From NCBI GenBank assembly GCA_003164305.1, contig PLSZ01000594.1:1-20187 (forward strand): a stretch of 20,187 nucleotides of DNA. The letters run 5' to 3'. The notes under the pieces are model-generated. The model was not told where the DNA came from. It saw nothing but the letters and a program-made list of their open reading frames with translations, and made no database searches. Both the position numbers and the translations under genes were made by a program. This stretch comes from Acetobacteraceae bacterium. Its GTDB lineage: Bacteria > Pseudomonadota > Alphaproteobacteria > Acetobacterales > Acetobacteraceae. Of this stretch, positions 7,741-15,333 are shown one piece after another. Position 1 is the stretch's first letter; every line of letters begins with the position of its first letter.

Positions 7741-7759
7741 GCCCAAAGGCCAATTGGGC
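7741..7759. promoter_or_regulatory. Inverted repeat upstream of the metallophosphatase gene
   Basis: GCCCAA (7741-7746) and TTGGGC (7754-7759) form a perfect inverted repeat with a 7-base spacer. The 8-bp palindrome CCAATTGG (7750-7757) overlaps it. It lies in the divergent gap between the solute-binding protein and the metallophosphatase, 17 bases before the chosen start at 7777. It could be an operator or a 5' leader hairpin. The arms are short and chance cannot be excluded. Confidence 0.25.
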
Positions 7760-7776
7760 TGATAGCCGATGATGTC

Positions 7777-8526
7777 ATGATCGAGCTTTCTCCCGCCCCC
7801 GCCACATTGCCGCCCGGCCGCCGGGTCTACGCCATCGGCGATATCCATGGCTGCGCCGCGCAACTCGCGAGTTTGCATGCGAAGATCCAGGAAGATCTCG
7901 CGCGCCGGCCGATCGCGTCGGCGTTGTTATTGCACGTGGGCGACTATGTCGATCGTGGCGTGGACACGCGCGGCGTGATCGAGCGTCTGATCGACGGATC
8001 GCCGATCTCGGGGACCGACATGGTCAACCTGATGGGCAATCACGAAAACACGATGATCGAAGCCCTGAACGGGGAACGGGCGGCGGCGACCGACTGGCTG
8101 TTCACCGGCGGGCGGCCGTCGCTGCAAAGCTACGGCGTCGATCCGGACTCCCCGCGCGAGACCTGGCGCCAGCACGTTCCGGACGCGCATATGCGGTTCC
8201 TGCGGGAACTAAAACTCATGCACCAGGAAGGGGGATACGCCTTCGTCCACGCGGGTGTTCGGCCGGGCGTCCCACTGTCGGAGCAGGCGCGGGACGATGT
8301 GCTGCGCATGCGGCAGCCGTTTCTTTATTCCGAGATGAATTTTGGCGCAGTGGTCGTGCACGGGCACTCGCCGGTGAAAGCGCCGGTCATCCGGCATAAT
8401 CGCATCGCGATCGACACCGGCGCCGTGTTCGGCGGGGAGATGACCTGTCTGGTGCTGGAAAACGACCAACTCGGCTTCCTCACCGCCGAACCATTGGGCG
8501 ATCCGGTGTCCATCGCGCATCGCTGA
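7777..8526 (+). CDS. Metallophosphatase (PPP-type serine/threonine phosphatase / ApaH-like)
   Basis: From ATG 7777 the product is 249 residues and carries the full calcineurin-like metal-binding set: GDIHGC (21-26), GDYVDRG (55-61), GNHE (87-90), FVHAG with His158, and VHGHS with His195 and His197. This is the motif order of PPP-family protein phosphatases and ApaH-type Np4A hydrolases, with a dinuclear metal centre. An in-frame ATG at 7690 would add 29 low-complexity residues and overlap the start of the divergent solute-binding protein gene. The family normally begins just before the GDIHG strand, so 7777 is preferred, although its ribosome site is weak. The stop directly abuts the transporter start. 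The substrate is not determinable. Confidence 0.87.
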   Translation: MIELSPAPATLPPGRRVYAIGDIHGCAAQLASLHAKIQEDLARRPIASALLLHVGDYVDRGVDTRGVIERLIDGSPISGTDMVNLMGNHENTMIEALNGERAAATDWLFTGGRPSLQSYGVDPDSPRETWRQHVPDAHMRFLRELKLMHQEGGYAFVHAGVRPGVPLSEQARDDVLRMRQPFLYSEMNFGAVVVHGHSPVKAPVIRHNRIAIDTGAVFGGEMTCLVLENDQLGFLTAEPLGDPVSIAHR

Positions 8527-9678
8527 GTGACGCGGCAGGCTTTCTTCGGCGGCATTCTGGCGGCGTTCGTCGGGTTCGCGTCGTCCTTCGCGGTCGTGTT
8601 GAAAGGGCTGACGTCCGTGGGTGCGTCGCCGGCCCAGGCGGCGTCAGGGCTGATGGCGCTGGCGGTGGCGATGGGGGTTTGCGCGATCGTGCTCAGCCTT
8701 TGGTATCGGCAGCCGATCAGTATCGCCTGGTCAACGCCCGGGGGAGCGCTGCTGGCGTCGTCAGTGGTCCCGGACGGAGGATTTCAGGCGGCGGTCGGCG
8801 CGTTCCTGCTCAGTGGCGCGCTGATCGTGATCGCCGGACTGTGGCGCCCTTTGGGGCGAGCGGTAGCGGCGATCCCACCCTCCCTCGCCAACGCGATGCT
8901 GGCGGGCGTCTTGTTGAGTTTGTGCCTCGCGCCGATCCACGCGGTGGCGGTCACGCCGGCCATGGCGCTGCCGGTGATCCTGGTCTGGGCTGTGGTTTGG
9001 CGCTTCTGGCGGCTGTATGCGGTACCCGCGGCTGTGGCGGTGATGGTCGTATTGCTGATGTTTCAGGGCCCGGCGAATGAGACAGTCGATTGGCTGGCGG
9101 CACCCATGGTGATGGTTCCGGTCTGGTCGACGTCGGCGATGATCGGGCTCGCGCTGCCGCTTTTCCTGGTGACGATGGCATCGCAAAATATTCCTGGCAT
9201 GGCGGTGCTCGCGGTCAATGGCTACACGCCTCCCGCTGGGCCGCTGTTTCGGGTCACCGGGCTGTTCACCTTGCTGGCGGCGCCGTTCGGCGGCCACGCG
9301 GTCAATCTCGCCGCGATCACCGCCGCGTTATGCGCGGGTCCCGACGCGCATCCCGATCCAGCGCGGCGGTACTGGGCTGCCGTGGTCGCCGGCGCGACCT
9401 ACATCGTGTTCGGATTATTGGCGGGAGCGGCGACCAGCCTCATCGCCGTTTCACCGCCCGTGCTGATCGAGGCGGTCGCAGGCCTGGCTCTGCTGGGAGC
9501 GTTGGGAGGCGCGTTGATGGGCGCGATGGCCGAGGCGGACGGGCGCGAGGCCGCGCTGATCACGTTCCTGGTGACCGCGTCAGGCCTGAGTTTCTTCGGG
9601 ATCAGCGGAGCATTCTGGGGACTGCTGGCGGGCGGCGCGATGCGGGCGCTGATCCGGTCGCGGCCGAACCCGGCCTGA
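8527..9678 (+). CDS. BenE-type benzoate/H+ symporter family transporter
   Basis: A 383-residue, strongly hydrophobic inner-membrane protein with about eleven to twelve predicted spans. The segment YRQPISIAWSTPGG (60-73) is the hallmark of the BenE family, related to purine/xanthine permease-type folds. A later FGGHAVNLAAITAALCAGPDAHPDPARR region is also typical. The GTG start follows the metallophosphatase stop with no gap, so translation is very likely coupled. No benzoate-degradation genes are nearby, so the substrate may be another aromatic or organic acid. It converges with rlmE, with four bases between the stop codons. The family assignment is firm; the substrate is not. Confidence 0.88.
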   Translation: MTRQAFFGGILAAFVGFASSFAVVLKGLTSVGASPAQAASGLMALAVAMGVCAIVLSLWYRQPISIAWSTPGGALLASSVVPDGGFQAAVGAFLLSGALIVIAGLWRPLGRAVAAIPPSLANAMLAGVLLSLCLAPIHAVAVTPAMALPVILVWAVVWRFWRLYAVPAAVAVMVVLLMFQGPANETVDWLAAPMVMVPVWSTSAMIGLALPLFLVTMASQNIPGMAVLAVNGYTPPAGPLFRVTGLFTLLAAPFGGHAVNLAAITAALCAGPDAHPDPARRYWAAVVAGATYIVFGLLAGAATSLIAVSPPVLIEAVAGLALLGALGGALMGAMAEADGREAALITFLVTASGLSFFGISGAFWGLLAGGAMRALIRSRPNPA

Positions 9679-9682
9679 CGCG

Positions 9683-10369
9683 TCAATCGGACGCGGAGCC
9701 GCCGCGAAAACCCATCGCCACCACGTAGAGTTCGCTCGACTCCTTGCGGCTGGCCGGCGGTTTCGCGTGCCGCACGCTGGTGAAATCCCGCTTCAAAGCG
9801 TCCAGCATCGCCCGCTCCGAGCCACCCTGAAACACCTTCGCGACAAACGAGCCTTCGGGCGCCAAGACCTCCCGCGCGAAGTGGGCGGCCAGCTCGGCCA
9901 GAGCCATGATCCGCAGGTGGTCGGTCGCGGAATGGCCTGTGGTGTTGGGCGCCATATCGGAGAGCACCAGATCGGCCTTGCCACCCAACTCGGACGCCAG
10001 GCGCTCCGGCATATCGGGATCGTTGAAGTCGCCCTGGATCAAGGTCGTCCCTGAGATGGGATCCATCGGCAACAGATCGACTCCGATCACTCGTGCCGCG
10101 CCGCGCCGAACCGCGACCTGAGCCCAGCCACCGGGGGCCGCGCCGAGATCGATGACCCGGGCATCGCGGGCGATCATGTGAAAACGATCGTCCATTTCCA
10201 GCAGCTTGAACGCCGCCCTCGAGCGCCAGCCTTGCTGCTTCGCCGCCACGACATACGGATCGTTCAACTGCCGCCGCAGCCACTCAGCGGAGGCTGGGCT
10301 GCGTTTCTTGGCGGTTTTGACGTTGACCGTCAGTTTTCGCCCGCCCGGCGGGACGGCATTCTTGCTCAC
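9683..10369 (-). CDS. rlmE: 23S rRNA (uridine-2'-O)-methyltransferase RlmE/FtsJ
   Basis: From the GTG at 10369 the product is 228 residues, a usual RlmE length. It methylates the 2'-O of U2552 of 23S rRNA in the 50S subunit using S-adenosylmethionine. The SAM loop is DLGAAPGGW (74-82). The catalytic tetrad can be read as K55 (RAAFKLLE), D138 (LSDMAPN), K178 (FVAKVF) and E213 (SRKESSELY), matching K38-D124-K164-E199 of the E. coli enzyme. The basic N-terminal extension (RKLTVNVKTAKKR) is typical of alphaproteobacterial forms. A TTG at 10414 would add 15 residues inside ppx and is less likely. The GTG lies ten bases beyond the ppx stop, which indicates an operon. Confidence 0.95.
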   Translation of the reverse strand: MSKNAVPPGGRKLTVNVKTAKKRSPASAEWLRRQLNDPYVVAAKQQGWRSRAAFKLLEMDDRFHMIARDARVIDLGAAPGGWAQVAVRRGAARVIGVDLLPMDPISGTTLIQGDFNDPDMPERLASELGGKADLVLSDMAPNTTGHSATDHLRIMALAELAAHFAREVLAPEGSFVAKVFQGGSERAMLDALKRDFTSVRHAKPPASRKESSELYVVAMGFRGGSASD

Positions 10370-10379
10370 GACGAGACGC

Positions 10380-11459
10380 TCATGACCGTTCCGGTATGCT
10401 CCGCCGGCGTTCAAGCCGGGCGCGGTCGGCGCGGATCATGCGCAGAAGCATGCCCTCGCGCAGGCCACGATCGGCCACGACCACGTCGGGGGCCGGCCAC
10501 ATCGAGGCGATCGCGGCGTAGATCGCACAGCCGGGCATGACGAAGTCGGCACGGTCGGGACCCACGCAGGGATGCAGCGCCAACGCATCGCGATCCATCG
10601 CGCGGAGGCTGGACAACGCCTCGTCGGCGTCCTGCCGACTGAGCGCGATGCCATCGACGAGAGCACGACGGTAACGCTCCAGGTTCAGCACCACGCTCGC
10701 CAGAGTGGTCACGGTGCCGGAGGTGCCCAGAAGGCGCACGCCGCCATCGCGGATTTCGCGGCCAATGCAATGCACGCCTTCGAACGCGACCAGGCGAGCG
10801 GTCACGTCCTCCACCATCGCGTCGAATCCCTCTTCCGTGAAAACGGCGGCGCCAAAGCGCTCGGCCAGGGTCACGACGCCCACCGGCAGCGAGGCATAAC
10901 CAATCAGCGACGGCATGCCGCATTCGACGCGCACCCAGGCCAGTTCGGTGGAACCGCCGCCGATATCGAACAGCAAGGCCCTACGTCCCGCGCCCTGTAG
11001 CAACGGGGTGCAGGATTCCAGCGCGAGTTCTGCTTCCTCCCGGCTGGAAATGACCCCAACCTCGAGGCCGGTCTCGCGTTTGACCCGGTCCAGGAACTCC
11101 GCCCCGTTCCGCGCGCGCCGGCACGCCTCCGTGGCGATGGCGCGCACCATGCGCGGGCGAGATCGGGCCAGTTTTTCCGCGCAATCCTGTAAGGCTGCCA
11201 CGGCCCGATCCATCGCGGTGGGGCAGAGCGTGCCGGAGTCATGCAGGCCTTCGCCCAGACGGACGATCCTGGAATAGCTGTCCAGCACCCGAAAACCATT
11301 GCCGCACGGCGTGCCAACCAGCATCCGGCAGTTGTTCGTCCCGAGATCGAGCGCGGCGAAGGTCGGACCGGGGGAACGCTGGTCTCCCGTCCTGGCGTAC
11401 TCCGTTCTGGCATCCTCGCAGCCGGTGCCCTCCGGCGATAGGGCATGTCTCCTGATCAT
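10380..11459 (-). CDS. Ppx/GppA family exopolyphosphatase / pppGpp phosphatase
   Basis: A 359-residue ASKHA-fold phosphatase from the ATG at 11459. The phosphate-1 motif is FAALDLGTNNCRM (34-46). Glu111 in IATEACRRARN fits the catalytic Glu of the family. The phosphate-2 motif is FDIGGGSTEL (164-173), and a GTSGTVTTLA loop follows. It lacks the long C-terminal HD-like domains of E. coli Ppx, matching the short form common in alphaproteobacteria. Substrates in the family are polyphosphate and pppGpp, and the sequence does not separate them. A TTG at 11495 is an alternative start; neither has a strong ribosome site. It is transcribed with rlmE immediately downstream, an arrangement seen in many related genomes. 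Confidence 0.92.
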   Translation of the reverse strand: MIRRHALSPEGTGCEDARTEYARTGDQRSPGPTFAALDLGTNNCRMLVGTPCGNGFRVLDSYSRIVRLGEGLHDSGTLCPTAMDRAVAALQDCAEKLARSRPRMVRAIATEACRRARNGAEFLDRVKRETGLEVGVISSREEAELALESCTPLLQGAGRRALLFDIGGGSTELAWVRVECGMPSLIGYASLPVGVVTLAERFGAAVFTEEGFDAMVEDVTARLVAFEGVHCIGREIRDGGVRLLGTSGTVTTLASVVLNLERYRRALVDGIALSRQDADEALSSLRAMDRDALALHPCVGPDRADFVMPGCAIYAAIASMWPAPDVVVADRGLREGMLLRMIRADRARLERRRSIPERS

Positions 11460-11532
11460 CGTACCATTGTCGTCCGCGCATGGCACTCGGGGCAAGCAAT
11501 GAATGCTTCCCTAATGACAAATGGCGCGAATT

Positions 11533-11952
11533 TCACCCGCTGGTCAGTCCGCGCTCCAGTTCCAGCCCGCGCTTGCGGGCCTCGATCAACGGGTTGATCG
11601 CCTGCAGCAAGGCGCCGCGTGAGAACGGTTTGGCCAGGAACGACGTCGCGCCCGCCATCATGGCGCGCCGCTTCAGAGCCTCCCCGTCGAATACGGTCAG
11701 TATGACAATGGGGACGTCCGCGTAGCGCGGCAACTCCCGGATCCGCATGCACGCTTCGATCCCGCCCATCCTGGGCATCCGCAAATCGAGCAGCACCAGC
11801 GTGGCCAGGGTCTGGGTCGCGAGTTCCACGGCCTCCAGCCCATCGGCGCAGAGCAGCACGGTCCGGCCGGGCTGATCCAGCACGGTGCGCAGCAGGCCGC
11901 GCATCATCGAATCGTTGTCCGCGACGATCACTGTTTCGTCGAAGTTCGGCAC
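11533..11952 (-). CDS. Receiver-only response regulator (CheY/DivK-like)
   Basis: A 139-residue single receiver domain with no output domain. It keeps the acidic pocket residues D12 and D14 (IVADND), the phosphoacceptor D56 (LVLLDLRMP), T86 (VILTVFD) and the conserved K108 (FLAKPF). It should therefore be phosphorylated by a histidine kinase and act through protein contacts, as CheY, DivK or CpdR do. The GTG start has GGAGG five bases upstream. No kinase gene is adjacent. It is transcribed alone, divergently from the arylamine N-acetyltransferase gene. The shared promoter region holds a CtrA-like motif (12019-12033). The partner and the pathway are unknown. Confidence 0.92.
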   Translation of the reverse strand: MPNFDETVIVADNDSMMRGLLRTVLDQPGRTVLLCADGLEAVELATQTLATLVLLDLRMPRMGGIEACMRIRELPRYADVPIVILTVFDGEALKRRAMMAGATSFLAKPFSRGALLQAINPLIEARKRGLELERGLTSG

Positions 11953-12013
11953 AGTCGCCTCCGTGTTGCCGCTACGCGGTGGCCATTGCTAACTGGCCCA
12001 CATGCTATTCCCG

Positions 12014-12038
12014 CCCGGTTAATGGGTTACTAATCGGG
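12014..12038. promoter_or_regulatory. Imperfect inverted repeat containing a CtrA-like motif
   Basis: The divergent gap between the receiver gene and the N-acetyltransferase gene contains CCCGGTTAAT (12014-12023) and ACTAATCGGG (12029-12038). These match as an inverted repeat at 8 of 10 positions around a 5-base spacer. Inside it, TTAA-N7-CTAA (12019-12033) matches seven of eight positions of the alphaproteobacterial CtrA consensus TTAA-N7-TTAA. It is 67 bases from the receiver start and 40 bases from the N-acetyltransferase start. A binding function is inferred only. Confidence 0.3.
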
Positions 12039-12072
12039 CCGCGGCCTGGCGATGGTCCCGGAGAGGAATTCG

Positions 12073-12927
12073 ATGTCTGACGATGCCTTCGAGGTTGACG
12101 CCTGGTTGCGGCGGATCAGTTATGCCGGACCGCGCGTTCCGGATCTGGCAACCTTGCGCGCGGTGATCGCGGCGCACACCGCGACCATTCCGTTCGAGAA
12201 CATCGACGTGCTGTTGGGGCGGACGCCTCGGTTGGACCTAAGATCGTTGCAGGACAAAATGGTCGCGAGCGAACGCGGCGGCTACTGCTTCGAGCAGAAT
12301 ACGCTGCTGCATGCCGCGCTGACCGCGCTCGGGTTCCAGGCCACGCGACTCCTGGCGCGGGTCATTCGCGGCATGGCGGCCGATGCGTCCGGGCCGGCGA
12401 CGCACATGCTGCTGCGGGTCGATCTGCCGGAAGGACCGTTCCTGGCCGATGTCGGCTTTGGCAACCAGACACCGACCGCACCGCTCGAATTCCGCCCGCT
12501 GATTGAACAGCGAACACCGCACGACGTCATGCGGCTGTTGCCGGTCGGTGACGAACTGACATTGCAGGCGAAATCCGGCGACGATTGGCAAAGCATCTAT
12601 CGGTTGTCGCCGCATCCCAGACTGCCCGTCGATTTCGAGGTCGCGAACTGGTTCACCGCGACCCATCCGGCCAGTCCGTTCGTCAGCCATTTGATCGTCG
12701 CCCGGCCGGGCGCGGACGCGACGCGCCACACCCTGTTTAATGGCCGGATCACGGTACGTGGGCCGGAAGGCCGGGTGGAGCGGTTCACGCTGGATCGGGA
12801 GGCGGAATTTCCCGATGCGCTCAGGAACCGATTTGGCGTGAAACTGACCGGCGACGACCTGGCCGAGGCACTGGCGATCCTGGATCGGAAGGGCACACGC
12901 GGCGCCCAGCATCCATTCTTCGGTTAA
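12073..12927 (+). CDS. Arylamine N-acetyltransferase
   Basis: From ATG 12073 (GAGAGGA five bases upstream) the product is 284 residues, the normal length for this family. The cysteine-protease-like triad is visible: Cys72 in RGGYCFEQN, His111 in ATHMLLRV and Asp126 in LADVGFGN. The N-terminal IPFENIDVLLG segment is also conserved. These cytosolic enzymes transfer acetyl or other acyl groups from CoA to aromatic amines and hydrazines by a ping-pong mechanism. A GTG- or ATG-type upstream start at 12052 would add seven residues and lacks support. It precedes the acyl-CoA synthetase gene by 61 bp on the same strand and may share its transcript. Confidence 0.94.
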   Translation: MSDDAFEVDAWLRRISYAGPRVPDLATLRAVIAAHTATIPFENIDVLLGRTPRLDLRSLQDKMVASERGGYCFEQNTLLHAALTALGFQATRLLARVIRGMAADASGPATHMLLRVDLPEGPFLADVGFGNQTPTAPLEFRPLIEQRTPHDVMRLLPVGDELTLQAKSGDDWQSIYRLSPHPRLPVDFEVANWFTATHPASPFVSHLIVARPGADATRHTLFNGRITVRGPEGRVERFTLDREAEFPDALRNRFGVKLTGDDLAEALAILDRKGTRGAQHPFFG

Positions 12928-12988
12928 GCCGGTCGTTGCCAACCTGGTTATCGATGTGGTCTTCTGAGCCTGACAAGGGAGGGTCTGA

Positions 12989-14551
12989 ATGACGCAAATC
13001 TCGCAATTCGTGCGCCGCGCGGTACAGACCGGGGCGGGCGAGCTCGCGATCGTATGTGGCGATCGCAGGCGCACCTGGCGGGAATTCGAGGAGCGGATCC
13101 AACGACTCGCCGGCGCGATGCATGGGCTGGGATTTAAGCCGGGCGACCGGATTGGCATTCTGTCGTTGAACTCCGACCGCTATTTGGAATGCTTGTTCGG
13201 GTTATCGTTGGGCGGTTTTGTGTTCGTGCCGATCAACACGCGGTTGGCACCGCCCGAGATCGTGTTCTGGTTGGCGGATTCGGGCTGCGCCGCGTTGATG
13301 ATCGACGATACGTTCGCGCCGGTGTTGCCAAAAGTGTTGCCGGAAACGCCGGATTTAAAGCAGGTGGTTTACATTGGAGAGGGCGCGGCGCCGGTCAATC
13401 TGCTGGATTACGAGACGTTGCTCTTGAACGCCGCGCCGTTCGCCGATTCAATTGGATCGAACAACGATCTGGCGGGGATTTTTTATACCGGTGGGACGAC
13501 GGGGCGGTCGAAGGGCGTGATGTTGAGCCATAACAACATCATGTCGAACGCCTTGAACATCTATCCAAGCACGCTGGCCAGTCCGGACACGCGGTTTGTT
13601 CACGCCGCGCCGATGTTCCATCTGGCCGATAACGCGATGACGTACCTCGTGACCGGGTACCGCGGCACGCATTACTTCCTGCCGCGGTACGAACCGGTCG
13701 CGCTGATGAAGATGATCGAGCAATACCGCATTACCTTGCTGCTGATCGTGCCAACCATGATCAACATGCTGGTGAACCACCCGGACGCGATGAAGCACGA
13801 TTTGTCGAGCATGGAGCGGCTGCTGTTCGGTGCTTCGCCGATGCCGGAGGCAGTGGTACGGCGCGCGACGGAAGTGATGCCCGGTGTGAAGTTCGTTCAT
13901 TTGTATGGCCAGTCGGAGGCATCGCCCCTTCTGACTGCGTTGGATCCTCGCTACATTTGCTTTGAGGGGCCGGATGCCGGACGGGTCAAGTCCGCCGGTC
14001 AGGCGGTGCTCGATTGCGAGATCCGGATTCACGATCTGGACGACAATGAAGTTCCTCGCGGCACGATTGGTGAAATTTGCGCGCGCGGTCCGATGGTAAT
14101 GCTGGGTTACTGGAAACAGCCGGAAATGACGGCCCGGACGTTACGAAACGGATGGCTGCATACCGGCGACGGCGCTTACATGGACGAGGAGGGATTTATC
14201 TTCATCGTCGACCGCGTGAAGGACATGATCATCAGCGGCGGCGAGAACGTGTATTCGGCGGAGACCGAGGAAGCTCTGTACAGTCACAAGGCGGTGGTCG
14301 AATGCGCGGTGATCGGCGTGCCGGATGAGACGTGGGGCGAACGGGTGCATGCGATCGTCCGGCTGAAACCTGGCATGACGGCGACGCCCGACGAGTTGAT
14401 CGCGCACTGCCACACGCTGATCGCCGGATATAAGTGCCCGCGCACCATCGATTTAAGGGAGGAGCCTTTGCCGTTGTCCGGTGCGGGTAAAATCCTCAAG
14501 ACTGACCTGCGCAAGCCGTTCTGGGAGGGAAAGGAAGCGCGGGTCAATTGA
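12989..14551 (+). CDS. AMP-forming acyl-CoA synthetase (ANL superfamily)
   Basis: A 520-residue ligase that activates a carboxylic acid to its acyl-CoA through an acyl-adenylate. The AMP-binding P-loop is YTGGTTGRSKG (166-176). The adenine and ribose motifs are YGQSE (306-310) and GWLHTGD with Asp394. The domain hinge is IVDRVKDMI (406-414), and the C-terminal catalytic lysine is K501 in LSGAGKILKTDLR. The start has a strong AGGGAGGG site. The length and the VPINTRLAPPEI segment suit medium- or long-chain, or branched and aromatic acid, synthetases; the acid cannot be named. It converges with the enoyl-CoA hydratase-like gene, eight bases apart. It probably feeds the CoA-dependent genes downstream. 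Confidence 0.93.
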   Translation: MTQISQFVRRAVQTGAGELAIVCGDRRRTWREFEERIQRLAGAMHGLGFKPGDRIGILSLNSDRYLECLFGLSLGGFVFVPINTRLAPPEIVFWLADSGCAALMIDDTFAPVLPKVLPETPDLKQVVYIGEGAAPVNLLDYETLLLNAAPFADSIGSNNDLAGIFYTGGTTGRSKGVMLSHNNIMSNALNIYPSTLASPDTRFVHAAPMFHLADNAMTYLVTGYRGTHYFLPRYEPVALMKMIEQYRITLLLIVPTMINMLVNHPDAMKHDLSSMERLLFGASPMPEAVVRRATEVMPGVKFVHLYGQSEASPLLTALDPRYICFEGPDAGRVKSAGQAVLDCEIRIHDLDDNEVPRGTIGEICARGPMVMLGYWKQPEMTARTLRNGWLHTGDGAYMDEEGFIFIVDRVKDMIISGGENVYSAETEEALYSHKAVVECAVIGVPDETWGERVHAIVRLKPGMTATPDELIAHCHTLIAGYKCPRTIDLREEPLPLSGAGKILKTDLRKPFWEGKEARVN

Positions 14552-14559
14552 GGGTAGGT

Positions 14560-15333
14560 TTAGCGCCCAGGCCAGAGGGGTTGGCGCTTTTCGATGAAGG
14601 CCTGACGGCCTTCGGCGGCGTCTTCGGTCAGCGCCAGGGTGCCGATCTGCGCTTCCATGAAAATCGCTGACTGATCGAAACTCATGCTTTCCGTTTGGCG
14701 CATGGCATGCTTGCCGCGGCGGATCGCGGTGGGACTCTTGTCGAGAAGGCGGGACAGCAGCCAGTTCACTTTGGTATCGAGTTCCGCGGCGGGCACGATG
14801 TAGTTGATCAGGCCGAGCTCCAGTGCTTCGGCGGCGGTGATCGGCTCGCCGGTCAACGCCATCTCGTACAGCTTCCGGTTGGGGATCAACCGCTGCAGCA
14901 CGGCCATGATCTGCATTGGGAAGACGCCAACCTTGACCTCCGGCATGCCGAAGCGGGCGTTGTCCACCGCGATGGCCATGTCGCACATGCCCAGCATGCC
15001 CATGCCGCCGGCCATGGTGTGGCCGTTGACCCGGGCAATCAAGGGGATGGTCAGGTCCCGTGCCTGCTTCATCAATCGCACGAAGGGAATGCCGACCTGG
15101 GAATAATCGTACTTGAATGAACCGGAGCCAGCCGACAGATCGGCGCCGGCGCAAAAGGCGCGGTCACCGGCGCCGGTCAGGACGATGGCGCGAATGTCGG
15201 GTTCGGCGGTCGCGGCGGTCAGCCCATCCATGATCGCCAGCACCACCGCGTCGTTCATCGCGTTGCGGCGTTCTTCTCGGTTGATCGTGATCCATTGGAC
15301 GGCACCGCGCTTTTCAACCAGGACGTCGCTCAT
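14560..15333 (-). CDS. Enoyl-CoA hydratase/isomerase family protein
   Basis: A 257-residue crotonase-fold protein. The oxyanion-hole segments are FCAGADL (60-66) and the loop GHTMAGGMG (104-112). FGMPEVKVG (128-136) supplies Glu132, which aligns with Glu164 of rat mitochondrial hydratase. The position of the other catalytic Glu (rat Glu144, in GGGCE) is Gly112 here, so plain hydratase activity is not assured. An isomerase, decarboxylase or methylglutaconyl-type role is possible. The start has GGGAG upstream. Its ATG overlaps the stop of the HMG-CoA-lyase-like gene (ATGA, 15330-15333), so the two are translationally coupled and probably act in consecutive steps. Family sure, reaction open. Confidence 0.9.
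   Translation of the reverse strand: MSDVLVEKRGAVQWITINREERRNAMNDAVVLAIMDGLTAATAEPDIRAIVLTGAGDRAFCAGADLSAGSGSFKYDYSQVGIPFVRLMKQARDLTIPLIARVNGHTMAGGMGMLGMCDMAIAVDNARFGMPEVKVGVFPMQIMAVLQRLIPNRKLYEMALTGEPITAAEALELGLINYIVPAAELDTKVNWLLSRLLDKSPTAIRRGKHAMRQTESMSFDQSAIFMEAQIGTLALTEDAAEGRQAFIEKRQPLWPGR

Noticed and set aside
7690..7776. Upstream ATG for the metallophosphatase at 7690
   Set aside because: It would add 29 Pro/His-rich residues before the family's normal N-terminus and overlap the start codon of the divergent solute-binding protein gene.
10366..10383. Tiny frame MSVSS between ppx and rlmE that overlaps the rlmE start
   Set aside because: It has no ribosome site of its own and a length of five codons; chance is the simplest explanation.
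11494..11508. Hairpin AAGCA-N5-TGCTT past the receiver gene stop as a terminator
   Set aside because: The stem is only five base pairs with no T-run, too weak to call an intrinsic terminator.
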